This document shows positions 1 through 13,844 of a DNA stretch of 64,000 nt, in pieces. Below the pieces are notes generated by a model. That model searched no databases and was not told the origin of the DNA. It saw nothing but the letters and a program-made list of their open reading frames with translations. Where the stretch lies: NCBI GenBank assembly GCA_030268105.1, contig BSDZ01000015.1:930001-994000 (forward strand), in the 5' to 3' direction. The stretch is from Volvox africanus. Its lineage: Eukaryota; Chlorophyta; Chlorophyceae; Chlamydomonadales; Volvocaceae. The position numbers and the translations under genes were made by a program. Within the stretch, counting starts at the first letter, position 1, and the number at the start of each line of letters is the position of its first letter.

Positions 1-239
1 GATAGAGTATGTTAGTACTCTGCCATCTTTATTTTCATTATTTTCTCAAGTGACATTTGACAAGAATGTTTTACGACAGGGTTTGCCAATTAGAAGAGGT
101 GGAACTGGAGATTTACAAAACAAATCACTGAGCTCGATAAACTTGAAAACACACTTCTTGAGATCATTATCTAAGATTCACATCCAAAAATGTTTAACAA
201 CGAGTGCTTTGCCTTGCCTTGCTTGGCCACCCTTTTAAG

Positions 240-2592
240 CTCCTGGATACTCGTGGTCCCATATCCCTTTTGCATGGCTCCGGAACCACTTCGGGTGTAC
301 GGACGTGAAGGTGTCGGTGGGCGACAGAGTCTTTTTCTGCCATCGGCTCATACTGGCGATGCGGTGCATGTACTTCCGGCGGCTGTTTGCTGGGAGCTTT
401 GCGGACAGCGCCGCGAGAAAAGTGGTCCTTCAGGTACGTCCCTTGTTGCCCCCCCCCTTGGGGCTTCCCCCCTCTTGGCAGTACGGCGTTCGAAAAGAGA
501 GAGCGGCAAGAAGATGAAGAAGAAGACGAAAAAAGACGGAGGAGGACAAGGAGGGGGCCTCTTTTCTCGTGGGGTTCACACGGCAATGTGTGTGTCGCGT
601 CACCAGCACAAACATTTTATGGGGTTATAATATGCAAGGAACGTCCATGACACTCGTGTATGTGCGTGTGATACATTTGTATGTGTGCTGGGAGGGGGTT
701 GCGACGCAGCACCTTTGCTTTCTGTTGTTATTTTCGTCGCGGCCGTTGCAAGGTTACGGAGCTGCGGATTGGGGGATTGTCGCTGCCCCAATGCTGCGCG
801 GGGTCGTAGGGGCACAGCCTGTGCACAATGCACCCCTGCTAGCCCAGCCGCAGCAGCTCCACCCCAAAAGCTGAGGCTGGCCTTCCCCCTGAGGTCCCCT
901 GAGGAGATATGGCAATGCTCATTTCGTGATCCTTCTCGCCCAGGATGCGGACCCTGACGCATTCGAGCACCTCCTCCGCCATTTCTACACCGGCGACCTG
1001 GGCTTTCCGCCAGACCTCCTCAGGCCGGTGGCGGAGCTGGCGGACCGACTGCTGTTGCCGCAGGTGGGCAGGGGTGGAGGGGGGGAGGGGCAGGAGGGCA
1101 GAGGGGCAGGTGCGACACTCGCTCCAGTACCACTCGTCTGGAGAGAATGTTGGAGGAGAAAGGAGCGGGTCGAGTGCCGCTTTTCCTCGTTCTAAACGAC
1201 AATACTCTTACCCCATGCAGAAGACGGAGTTGGGACGGAGTTAGTACCCCGCCATCACAGCCGCAATCATAACCACCACACAACCACAACTACCACAACA
1301 CGAGTCCGTTGCTAACCCTCATTTCCATCCTTGTATCCGAAACTGCAATAACTGCAACATCTCTGTCACCTGAGCACTTTGTGAACAATGCCCTCATGCC
1401 CATCAGCCTCAGCTGACTTCAGCACCACATCACTGCCTGGTAAGGCGACAGCTATGTTGTATCCATTGTGCACATCCTCCCTTATAATGCCGTACCTGGA
1501 AATACACACAAGCAGCGAAACGCCCCGTGTTGTCCCCCCGACCTGCGCCCAGGTGGTTCACCACGTACACCGGCGGCTGTTGGCGGCTGTCCATCCCGCC
1601 GGTGTGGTCGGTGACATGTTGTGGGCGCAACAGCAAGGCTTCGCGGGCCTTCTGGCAGAACTTAAGGTAATACATAAATCTACGTCGTTTATATATTTAT
1701 CATCAAATAGGACATAGGACACTTATCTTCATGTTAATGCATTTATATATTTGTTTACATGTGTTATATATTTTTTATTATAAGATATCTTTATTTATTA
1801 TTATATTATTGTTATTTTTATTTTTATTGTTATTATTATCCTGTCGAACCAAGCTGTAACACTCAATCACTTTTTGACGCACGAAGTTGGTTTCGGAGCC
1901 GGTCAAACCACGGTCAAACCCTCTCTTCTCATTGATTAAGATCGGGGTTCGACAGTGACAAAGCGCGCGCACTCGTGGCGACCATCGGGTGGCAGAATCT
2001 GGGTCAGGAGGGTGCGGGCGGTACCGGAGACAACGAGTATTTCACACCACACCACGCCTCATCACACCGAATAAAACACGTCTAGGCACATAGGCCGTCC
2101 CGAACTGCCCCCGCCCTAGTCACCGCTCTGATCACCGCTCTGCTGGGCTGGCGGCAGTCGTAAGGGCGGGTGCCTGGACGTGCCCTTCGGGTTGCCCTTT
2201 CACTGTGTTTCCATGATCACAAACCCTGCCCCGCCCCGCCCGCACCCCCGCCCGCCCGTCCCGGAGGTGTACGGATGGGGGCTGGCTTGATTGCATTCAA
2301 GCTCTCAATCCCTGGATGTTGCCCTTGTACGGCATTGCTGTACTTCTTTGGAGCTTTTGCTACAGTTCGATTGTCCCACGCCCACCGTCACATCCCATAC
2401 ACTCCGCACACGCGCCATCTCTTGCCTTGAATTGCATTTACCCCCCACCACCACCAGGAGTGGTACCTCCTCCACCAGGCCGAGGTCCTCTCTTCGGCCC
2501 CAGACAGCGTGCGTCAGATGGCGGTAGTGGCGCCCAGCCTGATGTACGATCTGCATTGCGCCACTGTACGACACATTAATCGCCGGCGATAG
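240..2592 (+). CDS. BTB/POZ domain protein, 3' part (5' end outside window)
   Basis: Four exons are supported: 240-433, 944-1063, 1553-1666 and 2458-2592 (TAG stop). All junctions are GT-AG and phase 0; the first exon starts after a pyrimidine tract ending TTTTAAG and carries two bases of a split codon, so earlier exons lie to the left. Exon 1 reads DVKVSVGDRVFFCHRLILA..YFRRLFAGSF and exon 2 FEHLLRHFYTGDLGFPPDLL..LADRLLLPQ, which is the classic BTB/POZ fold (the D-V strand, HR..L, YF..LF, then the Y-G-D-L helix). The last two exons (HHVHRRLLAAVHPAGVV.. and EWYLLHQAEVLSSAP..) resemble the helical BACK-like segment after a BTB domain. Such proteins usually dimerise and act as CUL3 ubiquitin-ligase adaptors or as plant-type ARM-BTB factors; which applies cannot be said without the N-terminus. 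A TGTAA at 3316-3320 is a possible poly(A) signal. Confidence 0.75.
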
Positions 2593-5500
2593 GAAAGGGC
2601 CCCCGGATATGTGTCTAAGGCAGGCAGGCCCGAGTGCTTTTACACAGCTGAAGGTGATTTGATGGCTCCACTCGACAGCGCCTGAACTCGCACCAAATTT
2701 TGCGGGGTAGGGATAGAAACTGTGAAACTGAGAAAGTGTGAGCTCTTATCGGTACCACTGCTTTAGTGGTTCCTGTTTTGTGTTGGCGCTGTTGATCCAT
2801 GCCGGTGCTGGTGGTGGAGGTGGTGGTGATGGTGGCGGCTGCTCCTGCTGCTCCTGCTGCTGCAGCTTTTGTTTTTTGTTATTGCTACATTTCCGTGATC
2901 CCTGCCGTCATCTGGTCGTGTTGCTCCTTTGTGCATGTGTGTACGGAGGTTTGGTGGGGTGCTGCTCTCCGGGTACCGCTTGGGGGGTTGGGAGGGGGTG
3001 GGCAGCGGGCGGGAAAAGGTTGTGCAGGTGGGGGGGTGTCCCCTCGAGGCCTGAGGCTTCCCCCCCCTTTCCCAGGCTCCCAGAGCTAAGTAATTTTGTC
3101 ATCCGAATGGCACATTCCATGTCAGTGTGACGACACGACTCCCTGGGGGATCTCTCTTACGTCCTCTGAGCACCGCGTCGGTCACCACCGTTGGTCGTTG
3201 CTTCCTTTGTTTATGGCGGTTTGTTTGTTTGCTGCGGTTATTGGCGCGGGGGTCCTTGATAACCCGGACAAGGGTACGGCTGCAGAGGTGGCTTGCCCTT
3301 TGGTGCGAGATCGCGTGTAAGGTGGCCGAGGGGTGGACAAGGAGTACAGGGGAACCGCGCATACACACGCCGTGCGTGGTAGTTTGATGCGCCAGGCAAT
3401 GCCGGTGCATACTCAGCTACCGACCGGCCTGCCGCAGCATTGTGTCCTCCTTTACCTCGGCAAGGCAAAACGAAGTTGTCGTCTCGTATAACGTGCATAT
3501 ATGAAATTATGCATAGATGCCATTTTAGGCAACGCAATCGTTCGCTTAATATGTGGGCGCCGTGTATGTGTATGTGTTAGGGGTTGAGGAGGGGTTTGCG
3601 CACGTCTGTCGCGTACTGCATCTATATTCCCTTAATATCGTCATACGGAGTACGACACAGCCGTACGTGCCGAAAACTTCACTGGGGGATCAGTATCATG
3701 TCGTATCAGTTGGCGAAATGGCACAGCCAGCCAAAGGACTGTCAAAGCTGGGGATTGTTATCCTTGCAAATTTTATACGGCATACGGCATACGGGGTACA
3801 TTCGGCAATCATTCTGTAGGATCTCTGCGAGGCTAGCAATCTCGCTTTCAATTTATATTTGCCGCTATATCAGTGATCTGAGCGATGGAGGGGGGAGCGG
3901 TTGCGGCAAGGAGGGGAAACGATGTGAGGTGGTTTGTGCACATTGGAGCGCCTGTCATAAGTCATATGTCATATGGCTTTTCAGCACGAAGTTGGAAAGT
4001 GCTGCATCGGGAAGTTCTCATGTGAGGCTGGGGTCGGTCGATTGGGTAAGTCCCGTACCCAGCCTGGTCACACGGGCGCATGGCATTGTGGTTGAGGGTT
4101 CGCCCTGTGATGTTGCATGTGTGGGTTTTTGGGGGGGGGAGATGCTGGTGGTGGTGGACATTGGAATTGATGGCATCAACAGCTCCATGGTTCACTGTGA
4201 GTTTGACACCCTGGATGGTGGGTAGGGGGAGGGGGGGTAAGAGGCTGCAGCCTGGAGCCCTCTCGCACAGCCCGGGTCGCTCCCCAGGGCATGGGGATGG
4301 GGAGGGGGATGGCCCTTAGGGATGGTTTGCGTTGAATCAGCTACGCATTCTGCTCACCCCAAATTTCTTTCAATTTTGGAATAATCGCCCAAACTCGTGT
4401 TGGGAAAAAAGGTGTTAATGGCTACGGAAACTGGCAGCGGGATGATGAGTTGTGGATAATCGATGTGCATTAGTATCGCGTTGCGGTTCGGCACTAACTA
4501 TTGTTTGTTTTGACATCTTTTGGTGTTTTTTTCGCAATGGCTCACATTGCGGCAACGGAGGCGGAGGCGTTGGCGGCGGCTTCGGAGCGCGATGACTTCT
4601 GCGTGTGTTGACAGCGGTTTCGGCCCCCCCTCCCCTTTGCATCTGTTGTGTGCCGTTCCTAACTCTCTATACAATTAGTACGCGACTGACGTCGGGCGTT
4701 TCCTTCCGATTCGTCACCAGGCTATTCATTTGATGTCATTCCCCTTCCTGCTGATGAAGGCGTTTTCCATGTCGTTGGCGATTGGCATGTACGGCAAAGC
4801 ACCTAACAAGGCCAGACGTAGTGGATACGAAAAGGGACAACGATTTTTTCTTTACCCATTTTGGTCGTACACGAGCTCTGTGGGGATGTAGTACAGGCCC
4901 TCTTCTTGGCGATGTGTTGTTTCACATTCCCGATTTAGAAGACACACACCGGTGGGTGGGTGCATTGCGGTGTTGGTCAACTTTGACGTACAGTTGTCAC
5001 CATGAAATCTGGTTAATCAGTTATTAGTTAGCGCTTCTGTTTTTCCGGATGAAAATGGGCCGGATGATGAGGTCGCCCTATTTTGTAAAGAGCTGAACTG
5101 ATATTATGTGATGCCATACCTGGTCGTACTGGTCATACCTGGTCATTTTGGAAGCGTCGTTCTGTCAGGGTGTGTGTCGGGGTTTTGTACGGCAGATGGC
5201 AGGACCGGTCCGCCTGGCAGTGTGTGTAACCGCAATGTAACCGCTAGTGGTTTGGGATGTGGATTGCCAACCGCCACCGATTGCGAGCTGCAACCGCCGC
5301 CGCGACTTCTCACAAGGGACCGGCTTTCACGTCATAGGAAACAAGCTGTCGTACGTGCGTCTACCTATGTGCACAAGGCTGCGCCAATCGCCATGGTCAC
5401 CAGTTTACGTTACGCCGCATGTAATCTATATATGCAAATCCTACCACATTTATTAGTGCCTTGCTCGTCTTCATTCTTTTGAAGCCCTCTTGTTTGCTCT

Positions 5501-5619
5501 TAAGAAAAAAATGTTGGACAGCTATATACATGCTACACACATGTAATTTAGTTGAACCTTAATATATTTGGTGGAGCTCTTCGCCGCTTCCAAAACCCCC
5601 AAGCAGGATCCCGGCTATA

Positions 5620-5830
5620 GTGACTTGCGAGCCGACCAGGAGTGGAGGTGATGAGGTCGCCGTTGATCCGGCAGATTCCACTGGATGCCGGTGGTGATGG
5701 TGGTGGTGCTGAACCACCTACCTACCGGGAAATCACTGGTTTCGGAGAAGTCAGCTTCCTTGGGGGTGAACTGATGAGGAGGGCGCCCCGAAATACACCA
5801 GGGGGAAGGGAGGGACTCTGCAAGATACAT
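5620..5830 (+). repeat. dispersed repeat, copy 1 (second copy at 56884-57056)
   Basis: A block of about 200 bases shares several words, in the same order and orientation, with 56884-57056: CGGCAGATTCCACTGGATGC, GATTTCGGAGAAGTC-like and GCCCCGAAA-like stretches, with small indels between them. Identity by eye is around 70 percent. One copy is intergenic and the other is in an intron of the channel gene. No terminal repeats or coding capacity were recognised, so it is probably an old non-autonomous element. Confidence 0.65.
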
Positions 5831-6504
5831 TTATGCATCACCTGGGCGGTGCTGGTTGGATGTGGATTCAAAGCCCGGTCCTGTTGACGCTCCACACGTC
5901 CCAGGAGCTGTGAGCATGTGAGATGTGCGAATGGGGGCTGTGGTGTGCTGGGTAACAGAGGATATAAATTTGTATCGCGTACGTGTACTGTACAGCAAGA
6001 ACGAACACCGTAACGCCTACCTGTCCAGGGATGCGCCAAGGGCGGGCCGGCCAACCCCAACGGCCCAACCGAAGCGTACATCCGCCAAGCATACCCGCCA
6101 TCCCCCTTGACAGAGGGCTCCTGTATCGTAAGAACCCCACACGTAAGTAACCGTTGCTGGTGAGGCGCCGCCCGACGGTGCCCCTTCATCCTACGGCCCA
6201 CAGCACAGCGGCTCAAACCACCCTGCTCTTGTGCGCGTGTCATCTGCCCGCCCGCACGCCCCCCCCCCTCTTTCCCTCCTTTCCACCCTTCCCCTTCCCC
6301 CGCGACTCCCGAAGACGTTCCACAGTCGCGAAACCCACCACACCTCACACACGCCCGCGATCACAGCCATCAAGCAACTGACAGCGAGCAGCCGTATCGT
6401 GCGGTGTAACCGTGTCCTGCACAGGTATCCGCCGCGCATGCCTTCCCAACTTAACTTGGGATTCTGATTTCCGGTAATAGCGACATTGGGCCGCGCTCGT
6501 GTAC

Positions 6505-6620
6505 CTGTACGCGCATATACGCATACACGTACAAATACGCACATACACACGCACATGCACAAATACACATACACATATACACATACACACATACACATGC
6601 ACATGCACAAATACACACGA
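6505..6620. repeat. CACATA-type microsatellite
   Basis: An imperfect hexanucleotide array of ACATAC/ACACAT units with CACATGCACAAATAC interruptions. It creates spurious Thr/His and Cys/Val open frames on both strands. Confidence 0.85.
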
Positions 6621-7465
6621 CCGGTTCACTCGGGAGATCCACCGGGGGGCTTTACTGGGGTTCGCACGCAGCCCGGCACGTGTCCGCCCCATACACGAGC
6701 TATCACAAGCAGCATTTCTACTTCCCAACTAGTTGCGGGGATGCAGGCAACCATGGAACACACACTCTTGACCAAGCAGAGGAAGGCTGCCGTCTACTTG
6801 GTTTTACGTACAACGAGGGCGGCCCATGCAACCAATTTGATCTAGCTGTAGGACGTACACCACACGCGTCCCCCTGTGGCGTGGACTGCCCGACACAGCT
6901 CGACATCGCGGGACTGTGATCCCGTCCCATTCCCTCCAACATTCAGTATTTTTTATTCGCAGCTGGCGGCCAACAATTTCTCCCATCCCCCAGATGCAAG
7001 TACCCTCTGGGTCAAAGCACAAATACACCTCCGCGCTCGAGTTTCCACATGCGCACTACTCCCGGTACGTACGGCATGTTCGGTACGTCTGATCATAAAC
7101 GCCGAAACAATCACAGGGTTGATTGTTTATTAATAATACGCTTTGCGCAATGTATAGCGTCGAGTCATTGCCGCATGCGTACGGCAGTTCCTTGGGGCCC
7201 TGAATCCAGAAAATCCAATGTACACTCGACTGGTCACGGGGTGGCAGTTTCCGGTACTACACAACATGCCATTGGGCACGACAACTAGGAGCACGACAAC
7301 AGACTAGGCGGGTGTGCGCACGTAACAAGCACACCCGACTTGCCTAACCCAAGTACACCAACTAGATGCACGCCATGCTGTACACCCCTCTCGCTGTGCA
7401 GCGTTCCCTGATTGCCCCTGTCTTGCAGGAGCCGTTAGACCTCGCTCCGAAACCTTGTTCCGATC

Positions 7466-10400
7466 TCAGTGCACGCGACCACCACCCCCGTAGGACCGCT
7501 GAATTCCTGACCCAAGCCTTCCGGGAGTCATGCTCAGAAAGGATGTGCCGCCGCCGCCGCCGCCGCCCGCCGCCGGTGTCCCGCCGCCAGGCAGTGGCGC
7601 ACGTGGCGGCCGCTGATGGCTGCCGTGATGATGATAGTGGTGATGGTGGTGGTGATGATTTTGTTGTTGATGATGATGGTGGGGACTGCGATTCGGGGCT
7701 GACCCCTCGGACCCTGAGGCCAGTGCCTGCAATAGGCTGACGCCGCCACTCAGCCATGCGGTGCCGCTGCCGGTGCTAAGCCCATTGCCGATATTGCCGC
7801 CCGCAGGGGAAGGTGTGCTGACGGGGCGAACAAGCGTAACAGTGCCGCCCGATCGTACTGGTAGGCCCGATGACGGCACCGTGACGCTGCCGATGGCTGT
7901 GCTAGCTGCGGTGGACGATACGCCCGCAGCCGCAGCCACCGCCGATGCCAGAGAGTGTTCCACTGCGACTGAGGGCTGCTGTTGCTGTTGCAACGGTGGT
8001 GGCTGCAACGGCGACGGTGTGACAGCTGCTGTGAGGGGCGCGGGGTTGGCGGCGGTGGCGAAGCTATCAGCCCCCAGCGTAGGTGCATCCGATGCAACAG
8101 CGGCGGCGGCTGAGGACCATGAACCCAGTAAGTGCGGCGCGCTGGCGGACACTGGAAGGTCGCGAGTCTTGGTGCCACCCCCTCCAGCGCGAACCGCTCC
8201 TCCTCCTCCTCCTCCTCCTCCTCCAGCGCCACTCCCTCCGCCGCCGCCGCCTCCCTCAGTGGCTCCACCAATCCCGGTGTCGGGAAGGAGCGGCACCCAG
8301 CCGTCGGTGGAACGGTGTTGCAGTTGTGCCCGCGCATTTCTGAAACCTGTCAGGCTGGGCCGCCGATTATGCGAACCCAAACTTCGGGCCTGGGCCTGCT
8401 GCTGCTGCTGCTGCTGCTGCTGGCTCGGGCTGTAGCTGCTGCTGCTGCTGCCGCCATACCTTTGGTGATAGCTCTGGGGCCATGGCGCACCTATGGCAGT
8501 AGCGCTCCCGCCCAAGGATGCGGCTGCCGCCGCCGCCGCCGCCGCTGCCGCTGCTGCCGCCGTTGTAATGGCAGGTGCCGACGGCAACGGCGGTCCCGAA
8601 GCACTGCCCGCCACGACAGCCGCCGAAGCTGCTATAGCCTGTGCGTGCGTCGCCAATTGTGACAGGGCTGCGGAGTCTATGGCAACTGGCCCTCCTTGCT
8701 GGACCCCATGGGAGTGGTGATGGTGCTGATGCCCGCCCGTGTGAATCTGGGAATATTGCATTTGGTAAGGGCTCCCTGGCCGAAGTGTGACAGCATGGCC
8801 CTGCACACCGGCAGCAACGACTGTCGTCGGTGCCGTCGGCCGCGAAGGAACATTCAGTGCCGCTGCCGCCGCTGCCGCTACCGCTGCGGCCGCCGCCGCG
8901 GCCGCAACCGTGTCGCGTTGCTGCGCTAAGCTAGGCCGAAGTGCACCTCCACTGCTGCCGCCACCGCCGGCACAGGTGGCGGCGGTAATATTGGCAGATA
9001 TCGTTGGCGGCTGCGAAGGCATTATCCGACCCCCCAGTGAAGCCTCAGCGGCCAGGGTGGAGGCTGCATCCGATTCCAGAGAGATATGCTGGTTCATCAG
9101 CCTTTGTCGCCGACTGTGATCCCGCAGCAGCTGCGTCGTTGGACCTCCGATAGGCGGTCCAGGCCCTGTCGCGGATGTAGCTGCTGTCGCCGATGTGACG
9201 GCATTAGCCGGCGATGTGCACGTGACGCCGCCGACGGCGGCAGCGATGGCCGCAGTGGCGGCCGCCGCGGCGGCGACGTATGCAGGGTTGGTTACCGCAG
9301 TAATGTGACCTTGCATTCGGCTGCCGCGCACCAAGCCCTGCATTGGGCCCAGCCGGAGTGCACTGGAAGCCTCCTCGCGGTCGCGGTCGCGGTCCCTATC
9401 ATACGTCACAAACCCCGACTGGGCCACATTTCCAAGTGGTGTAAGTGCAGCGAAAGGAGAACAGCCGGTCAGGCTGTCCACGCGCGGCAAGGGCGCTAGA
9501 GATCCTAGCCCCGAAGCAGCAGATCGCGTCATACGCTCGGAATGAGTGGAGCTGGCCCGGCTATTCGCGCCGCCCCCGCCCCCACTGCTACCGCTGGGGA
9601 TGGCGGCTGCGGTTGCACCCGCACTGGAAAGGAGCGAGGGGGACGCTAAGGAGAGAGAGCCCGAGGCCTGCGCAGGGGGCTGTTGATCTTGTTGATCTTG
9701 TTGTTGTTGTTGCGACAACAGCGGAGAGTTGGGGCCTGTAGCAGAGCCGCTCCCATCCCCGCCCGTCTCACAGCTTGCGAACCTCGGCGAGTTGGCGGAG
9801 AGTGCCATTTGCGCGTGTGCCTGGGCTTGCGCTTGTGCCAGTACATGCAGCGGAAGCCAGCCGCGATTGCCGCCGCCTACCATCGCGGCACGCCGGTTAC
9901 CGAGCAGCCAGTTCGGGTGAAGCGGCTCCCGCTGAACGTTTAAGTGTCGCTTACTGTGTGACTGGCCCTGATGCAAAGGTGCGGCCGTAGCGATGATTGC
10001 CCCGGTGTCCTCACCCGCAGAAGCTGCCACCGCAGCAGATGCTGCTGCCGCTTCCTGCTTCCGCCGCCGCCGCGCCGTGACCTCAGCCAGTGCTGCTACA
10101 GCCGGACCCACAGCTGCGGGGGCCACCACAGTCGCCGCCGCCGCCGCTGCTGCTGCTGCTGTTGTCGATGGCGCCGCCGGCCCTGGTGCAGGAGCAGCGA
10201 CGCGTACGGGAGCCAAGGGGGTACTTTCGGTCCCGAGCTCCGACGCATTGTCATCGCTGCTGCCACCTTCCGCTTCGTCCGCTTCACTGCAGCCGCTAGG
10301 GGTGCTTATGCGGGATGGTGCATGCAGTCCTGGCCGAACGGCCATGGGGGCTGAAGCCACATGTGCTTTCCGCAAAGGCAGGTCATCGGTGTCCGTCACT

Positions 10401-11188
10401 TCCAGAACGACACAGCCATCGCCATTCAAGACCCCGTTGACCAGCCAGGCCTCCTGCGCAGTAAGTCCATATCCAGGTCGCGGGCGCGGGCGTGTAGGTA
10501 AAGAAGCATCAGAAAGGTCTGAATATTTTCCTCTCATGCAGGTCATCATTTCCTTTGGGCAAATCGCAATTGTCCTTCACGAAATGGATGAAGAGCTCTA
10601 TGCCCTGCTCATCGTCACGCGTATTCCAAACCAAGGGTGGTACCGATGGCACGGCGAGACCTGGCCCCGCAATGCGCTCCCCCGACTGGCAAGTCTGTGA
10701 AAGGGTGTGGAGAAATGGTCCTCCCTAGGCAAGATGCCGAAACCTCCTGCAAACTACTACTATTGCCATTTCCCCCGACGCAACTAAAAAAGGGGAAAAC
10801 AACAGCCAAACCGCCCGTACTGCGCCTAATATACTGAAAATTGTCCAGTCACCTGAGCCTGAGGTTGGGACCCTGTGCCTTGCGCAGACGTATACGGACC
10901 AGCAAGACCCAGAATTGCCCGCAGTCTCGCGGACTTGGCATTCCCCCACGGCTGGATCTTTAGTAGTAAAGAGAGGATCCTTTTAGGTGCATTTGGACTT
11001 GGGGATGTCGTCGATGAAGCCTGAACTACTCCAGAGGATGTAGCCGGCCAAAATTGTACAGTTGCCATATCTATCTGAGAATCGCTGTCGCTGCAATGCG
11101 TTTCCGGCAGTGACTCCGCTCCAGCAGTTCTTGCCGACCCACTTGAGGTTAGCAGTCGACGCTGCCCACTCGGAACGGTTACTGCCAT
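7466..11188 (-). CDS. large low-complexity protein, function unknown
   Basis: Model on the minus strand: exon 1 11188-10853 (start MAVTVPSGQRR), exon 2 10694-10581, exon 3 10453-7466 (TGA). Phases are 0 at both junctions; the acceptors are good (CCCTTTCACAG and ACTTACTGCGCAG), while the exon 2 donor (GTGAAG) is weak. The product would be 1,145 residues. The first ~190 residues are fairly ordinary (KRILSLLLKIQPWGNAKSAR, then WNTRDDEQGIELFIHF and WLVNGVLNGDGCVVLEV). The rest is poly-Ala, poly-Gln, poly-Gly and His-rich sequence with conserved-looking islands such as KRHLNVQREPLHPNWLLGNR. No domain is recognised. Long biased tails of this kind are typical of volvocine regulatory proteins, so an intrinsically disordered regulatory or scaffold role is only a guess. 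Additional 5' exons cannot be excluded. Confidence 0.6.
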
Positions 11189-13844
11189 TCGTACCAAAAC
11201 AAGTTCTTAATCATAAATGCGCCTGCCTGGGTGATAGTGTGAGCGACCCGTCAAGTCATAGTGGATAGGTTTTGTTCAGCGGTAAGCAGCGCCTAATAAT
11301 GATAAGATTTCCATGCTGATTATATTAAAATGTACACGGCTCTACTGTTAAGTTTATGTGGAAGAACCGATTTACCACAGCGCCAGCCAATGTTCATCGA
11401 AAACGGTGCACAGTGAAAACTTCGACATGTCCGCACGAATTTTCATGTTGTTAAAATTTCTTTCAAGATTCACTGTTTTTAAATACCATCAGTTCAGCAC
11501 AGTTTCAGGCACTGAATCGTCGCCGTACATGTATTCCATTGCAAAGTTTGGACTATTAACTTAATAAAACTACACAACCGAAGGCCGAGTTTTAATAAAG
11601 ATACTAAATTTGTTATATAGCAGGGAAGGACGGAGCACGTTAAAAACCGACTACACTCCGACCGCGAAGGGGAGAGGGACTGGAAGAGGGCTAGTAGGTC
11701 CCCATGGTAAATGCTAGTCTACCGTACAGATTTCCTCTGCGCTTTACTATTACGATGTACAGTATTCGAACTACGATAGCAACCGCCACCGAAACAAGAT
11801 GAAAACAACTACATACCATCTGGATTTCTGTGTCGGGGTCGCCCGGGGCCTTGTAGTTATAACGCTACATCTTAAGCATTTATCATCACTAGCTTGCTTG
11901 AATGGAAATGACGACGGTACAACCTGGCATAATGCGAGCCCCTGCAAATAAAGCAAGGGTATTGGTCCTTTCCAGCCCGCGTGATTTATATATAGGTCTG
12001 GGCCAGCAGATTGCCTTCCCATGCGCATCCCTGGCAAAGTCGTTCGGGTTCAGAGCATAGCTTCAGAAATGCACCGCTTCAATCAGGCTGCAACTGAGGG
12101 CCAAAGAGGGCCTATCTAGGGGGTGAAAAAACCAGGCTATGAAGCACGGTAGGGCGCCTGTAGGGCGCCTCCTAGCAAGCCTATCCCAGGCGGGCCCACT
12201 GGCAACATCTTTGAATCCACATGCACAGATATGGCGCCAATAGACAGGGGTCTAACAATGGCTCTCTCTCTACTTTTCATGCTGGCCGATCAAGGAGCCC
12301 TTCCAAGTCACCGGTACCCTCGCCCTCACAGATCCGAGCGCAAGTTGCTGTTCAACAAGCTGGGCAAGCGAACTGGCAAACCCACATGCCCTCACATCCG
12401 CAGGTGTGACAGCTCATCACCATCCAGCCCATACTGACACGCGCGCAAGACCTCGTAGTACCACTTCCTCTGCGTCGCAGTGACGTTGGACAAAGAATGG
12501 ATCTATCTCTGTACGTAAGAACAAAAGCGCTAAAGCAGTGGACGGGAATGCTAAAGAAGGAGGACTTCATTCAATCAATCCATCCCAACAGACTACTTAA
12601 TCCAGGGGCTGTTGTGCGGCAGGACTGGATCAGGAGTCGCGGTGTTGGGGCGGCAGACGGCCGCAGATAGAACACCGCGCACAAGGAAACGGCAAAGGGT
12701 TGCCACTTGGCAGTGTGGCGCTTCTCGATTGGAAAACTCGACCTCTAGATCGGCTACAGGTGTGACCGCACAGGAGGAGAGAGGGACGGCCTGATAAGAC
12801 CGTCCGAGTGGAATTATAACCGTCGGACTAGCAACGTCAGCAGCAGGTCGGCCGCAGCAGCCGATAATCATTACGAAAAACTGCCACGACCCCGCGCCAC
12901 AACTACTTAAGGAAACCGATTGATAAAAAGGATAATGCTAGCCTGTTGTGTGTCAATGTTATAAAGCTTGCTGTCTGTTTTGCATGTTTCATAAATTTTC
13001 GAAGGTAGGCACCGATGTATAAGGACTTGCCAGTATTTGCTATCCAGTAGAGTAGTCCGTGTGGTTCTTGCAAAAATGTTACTATTACAAAAATATAAGT
13101 ATCTGCAAAAATGAAAATTATGATAATATTGTTATGACGATGGTTGAGGATAGCGCAGCTACTTACCGCGTCATCACGGGCTTGCGTAAGGTGATGTGCG
13201 AACAGAATCAAGCCAGTCGTATCGTTTATTACTTTTGTGTACATGTAAAGGTTTATATCCCTGTTGTATCCCGGTTGGATGACCAGTCTGCTTTGCCTGG
13301 TTCTTGGGTGTTGATCGATGGTCTCCCTTGTAAGTTCTAAGTCTATTGCATTCTCCCCATCCGGGGCCGAAATTCCGTAGATGATAACGTACATAACCTT
13401 GATCATAAACTTAAAAGCATGTTTTATGAGCTGCTCAAGTGGCCACTGGCCGGCGTGCCGGGTAGTTCCTAGTTCGGGCCAAAGCCGTTGGGAATCGTTT
13501 CCCGTTTCCAGCTATGCATAAGGCCCTATTTTGATTTTGATGCTTGTTGGCGTTTCGTTGCAATACTTGGTCCTGACTTGTTAAACGTCCGACTGGATCA
13601 ATTTCACTTTGAGTGACGGATACTATCTTATTGTTTGCTTCATCAGCCAGTTCTGCATGGCTGCAACACCTCCTTACAATCTCTAATAACAGTTATCATA
13701 TTTGTTTCATAAGTACTTGAAGTTTTCTGTGATGGATTATCCCATAATGATTTATGTGGTTATAGGCTGTTGTTCATTTCCTGCCTGAGTCATTGCGTCG
13801 ATGTCTGTCTTGCCCTGAAAAGGCCACGACAAACGTGATAAGAG
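11189..13844. other. intergenic region between divergent genes 2 and 3
   Basis: This 2.66 kb stretch must hold the promoters of the minus-strand low-complexity gene and the plus-strand methyltransferase gene. Base composition shifts from mixed to AT-rich around 12900-13800. A short tandem copy of GTAGGGCGCCT sits near 12149-12171. A 167-codon open frame on the minus strand (12903-13406) and a plus-strand one at 13059-13340 lie in the AT-rich part, but neither has family resemblance or typical codon use. No gene is claimed. Confidence 0.5.

Larger units (their letters stand above)
2593..7465. other. intergenic spacer between convergent genes
   Basis: This stretch lies between the stop of the BTB gene and the stop of the minus-strand low-complexity gene. 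Open frames are short, lack domain resemblance and show no chain of matched splice sites. Visible contents are a TGTAA at 3316-3320, a dispersed repeat at 5620-5830, a CACATA microsatellite near 6505-6620 and many GTACGG words. No gene is seen in it. Confidence 0.55.

Noticed and set aside
7761..10700. Plus-strand frames of up to 235 codons opposite gene 2
   Set aside because: They mirror GC-rich trinucleotide runs of the minus-strand coding exon and lack islands of balanced composition.
12903..13406. 167-codon minus-strand frame in AT-rich DNA
   Set aside because: Composition unlike all other coding sequence here, with no recognisable family; long open frames occur by chance in either strand of such stretches.
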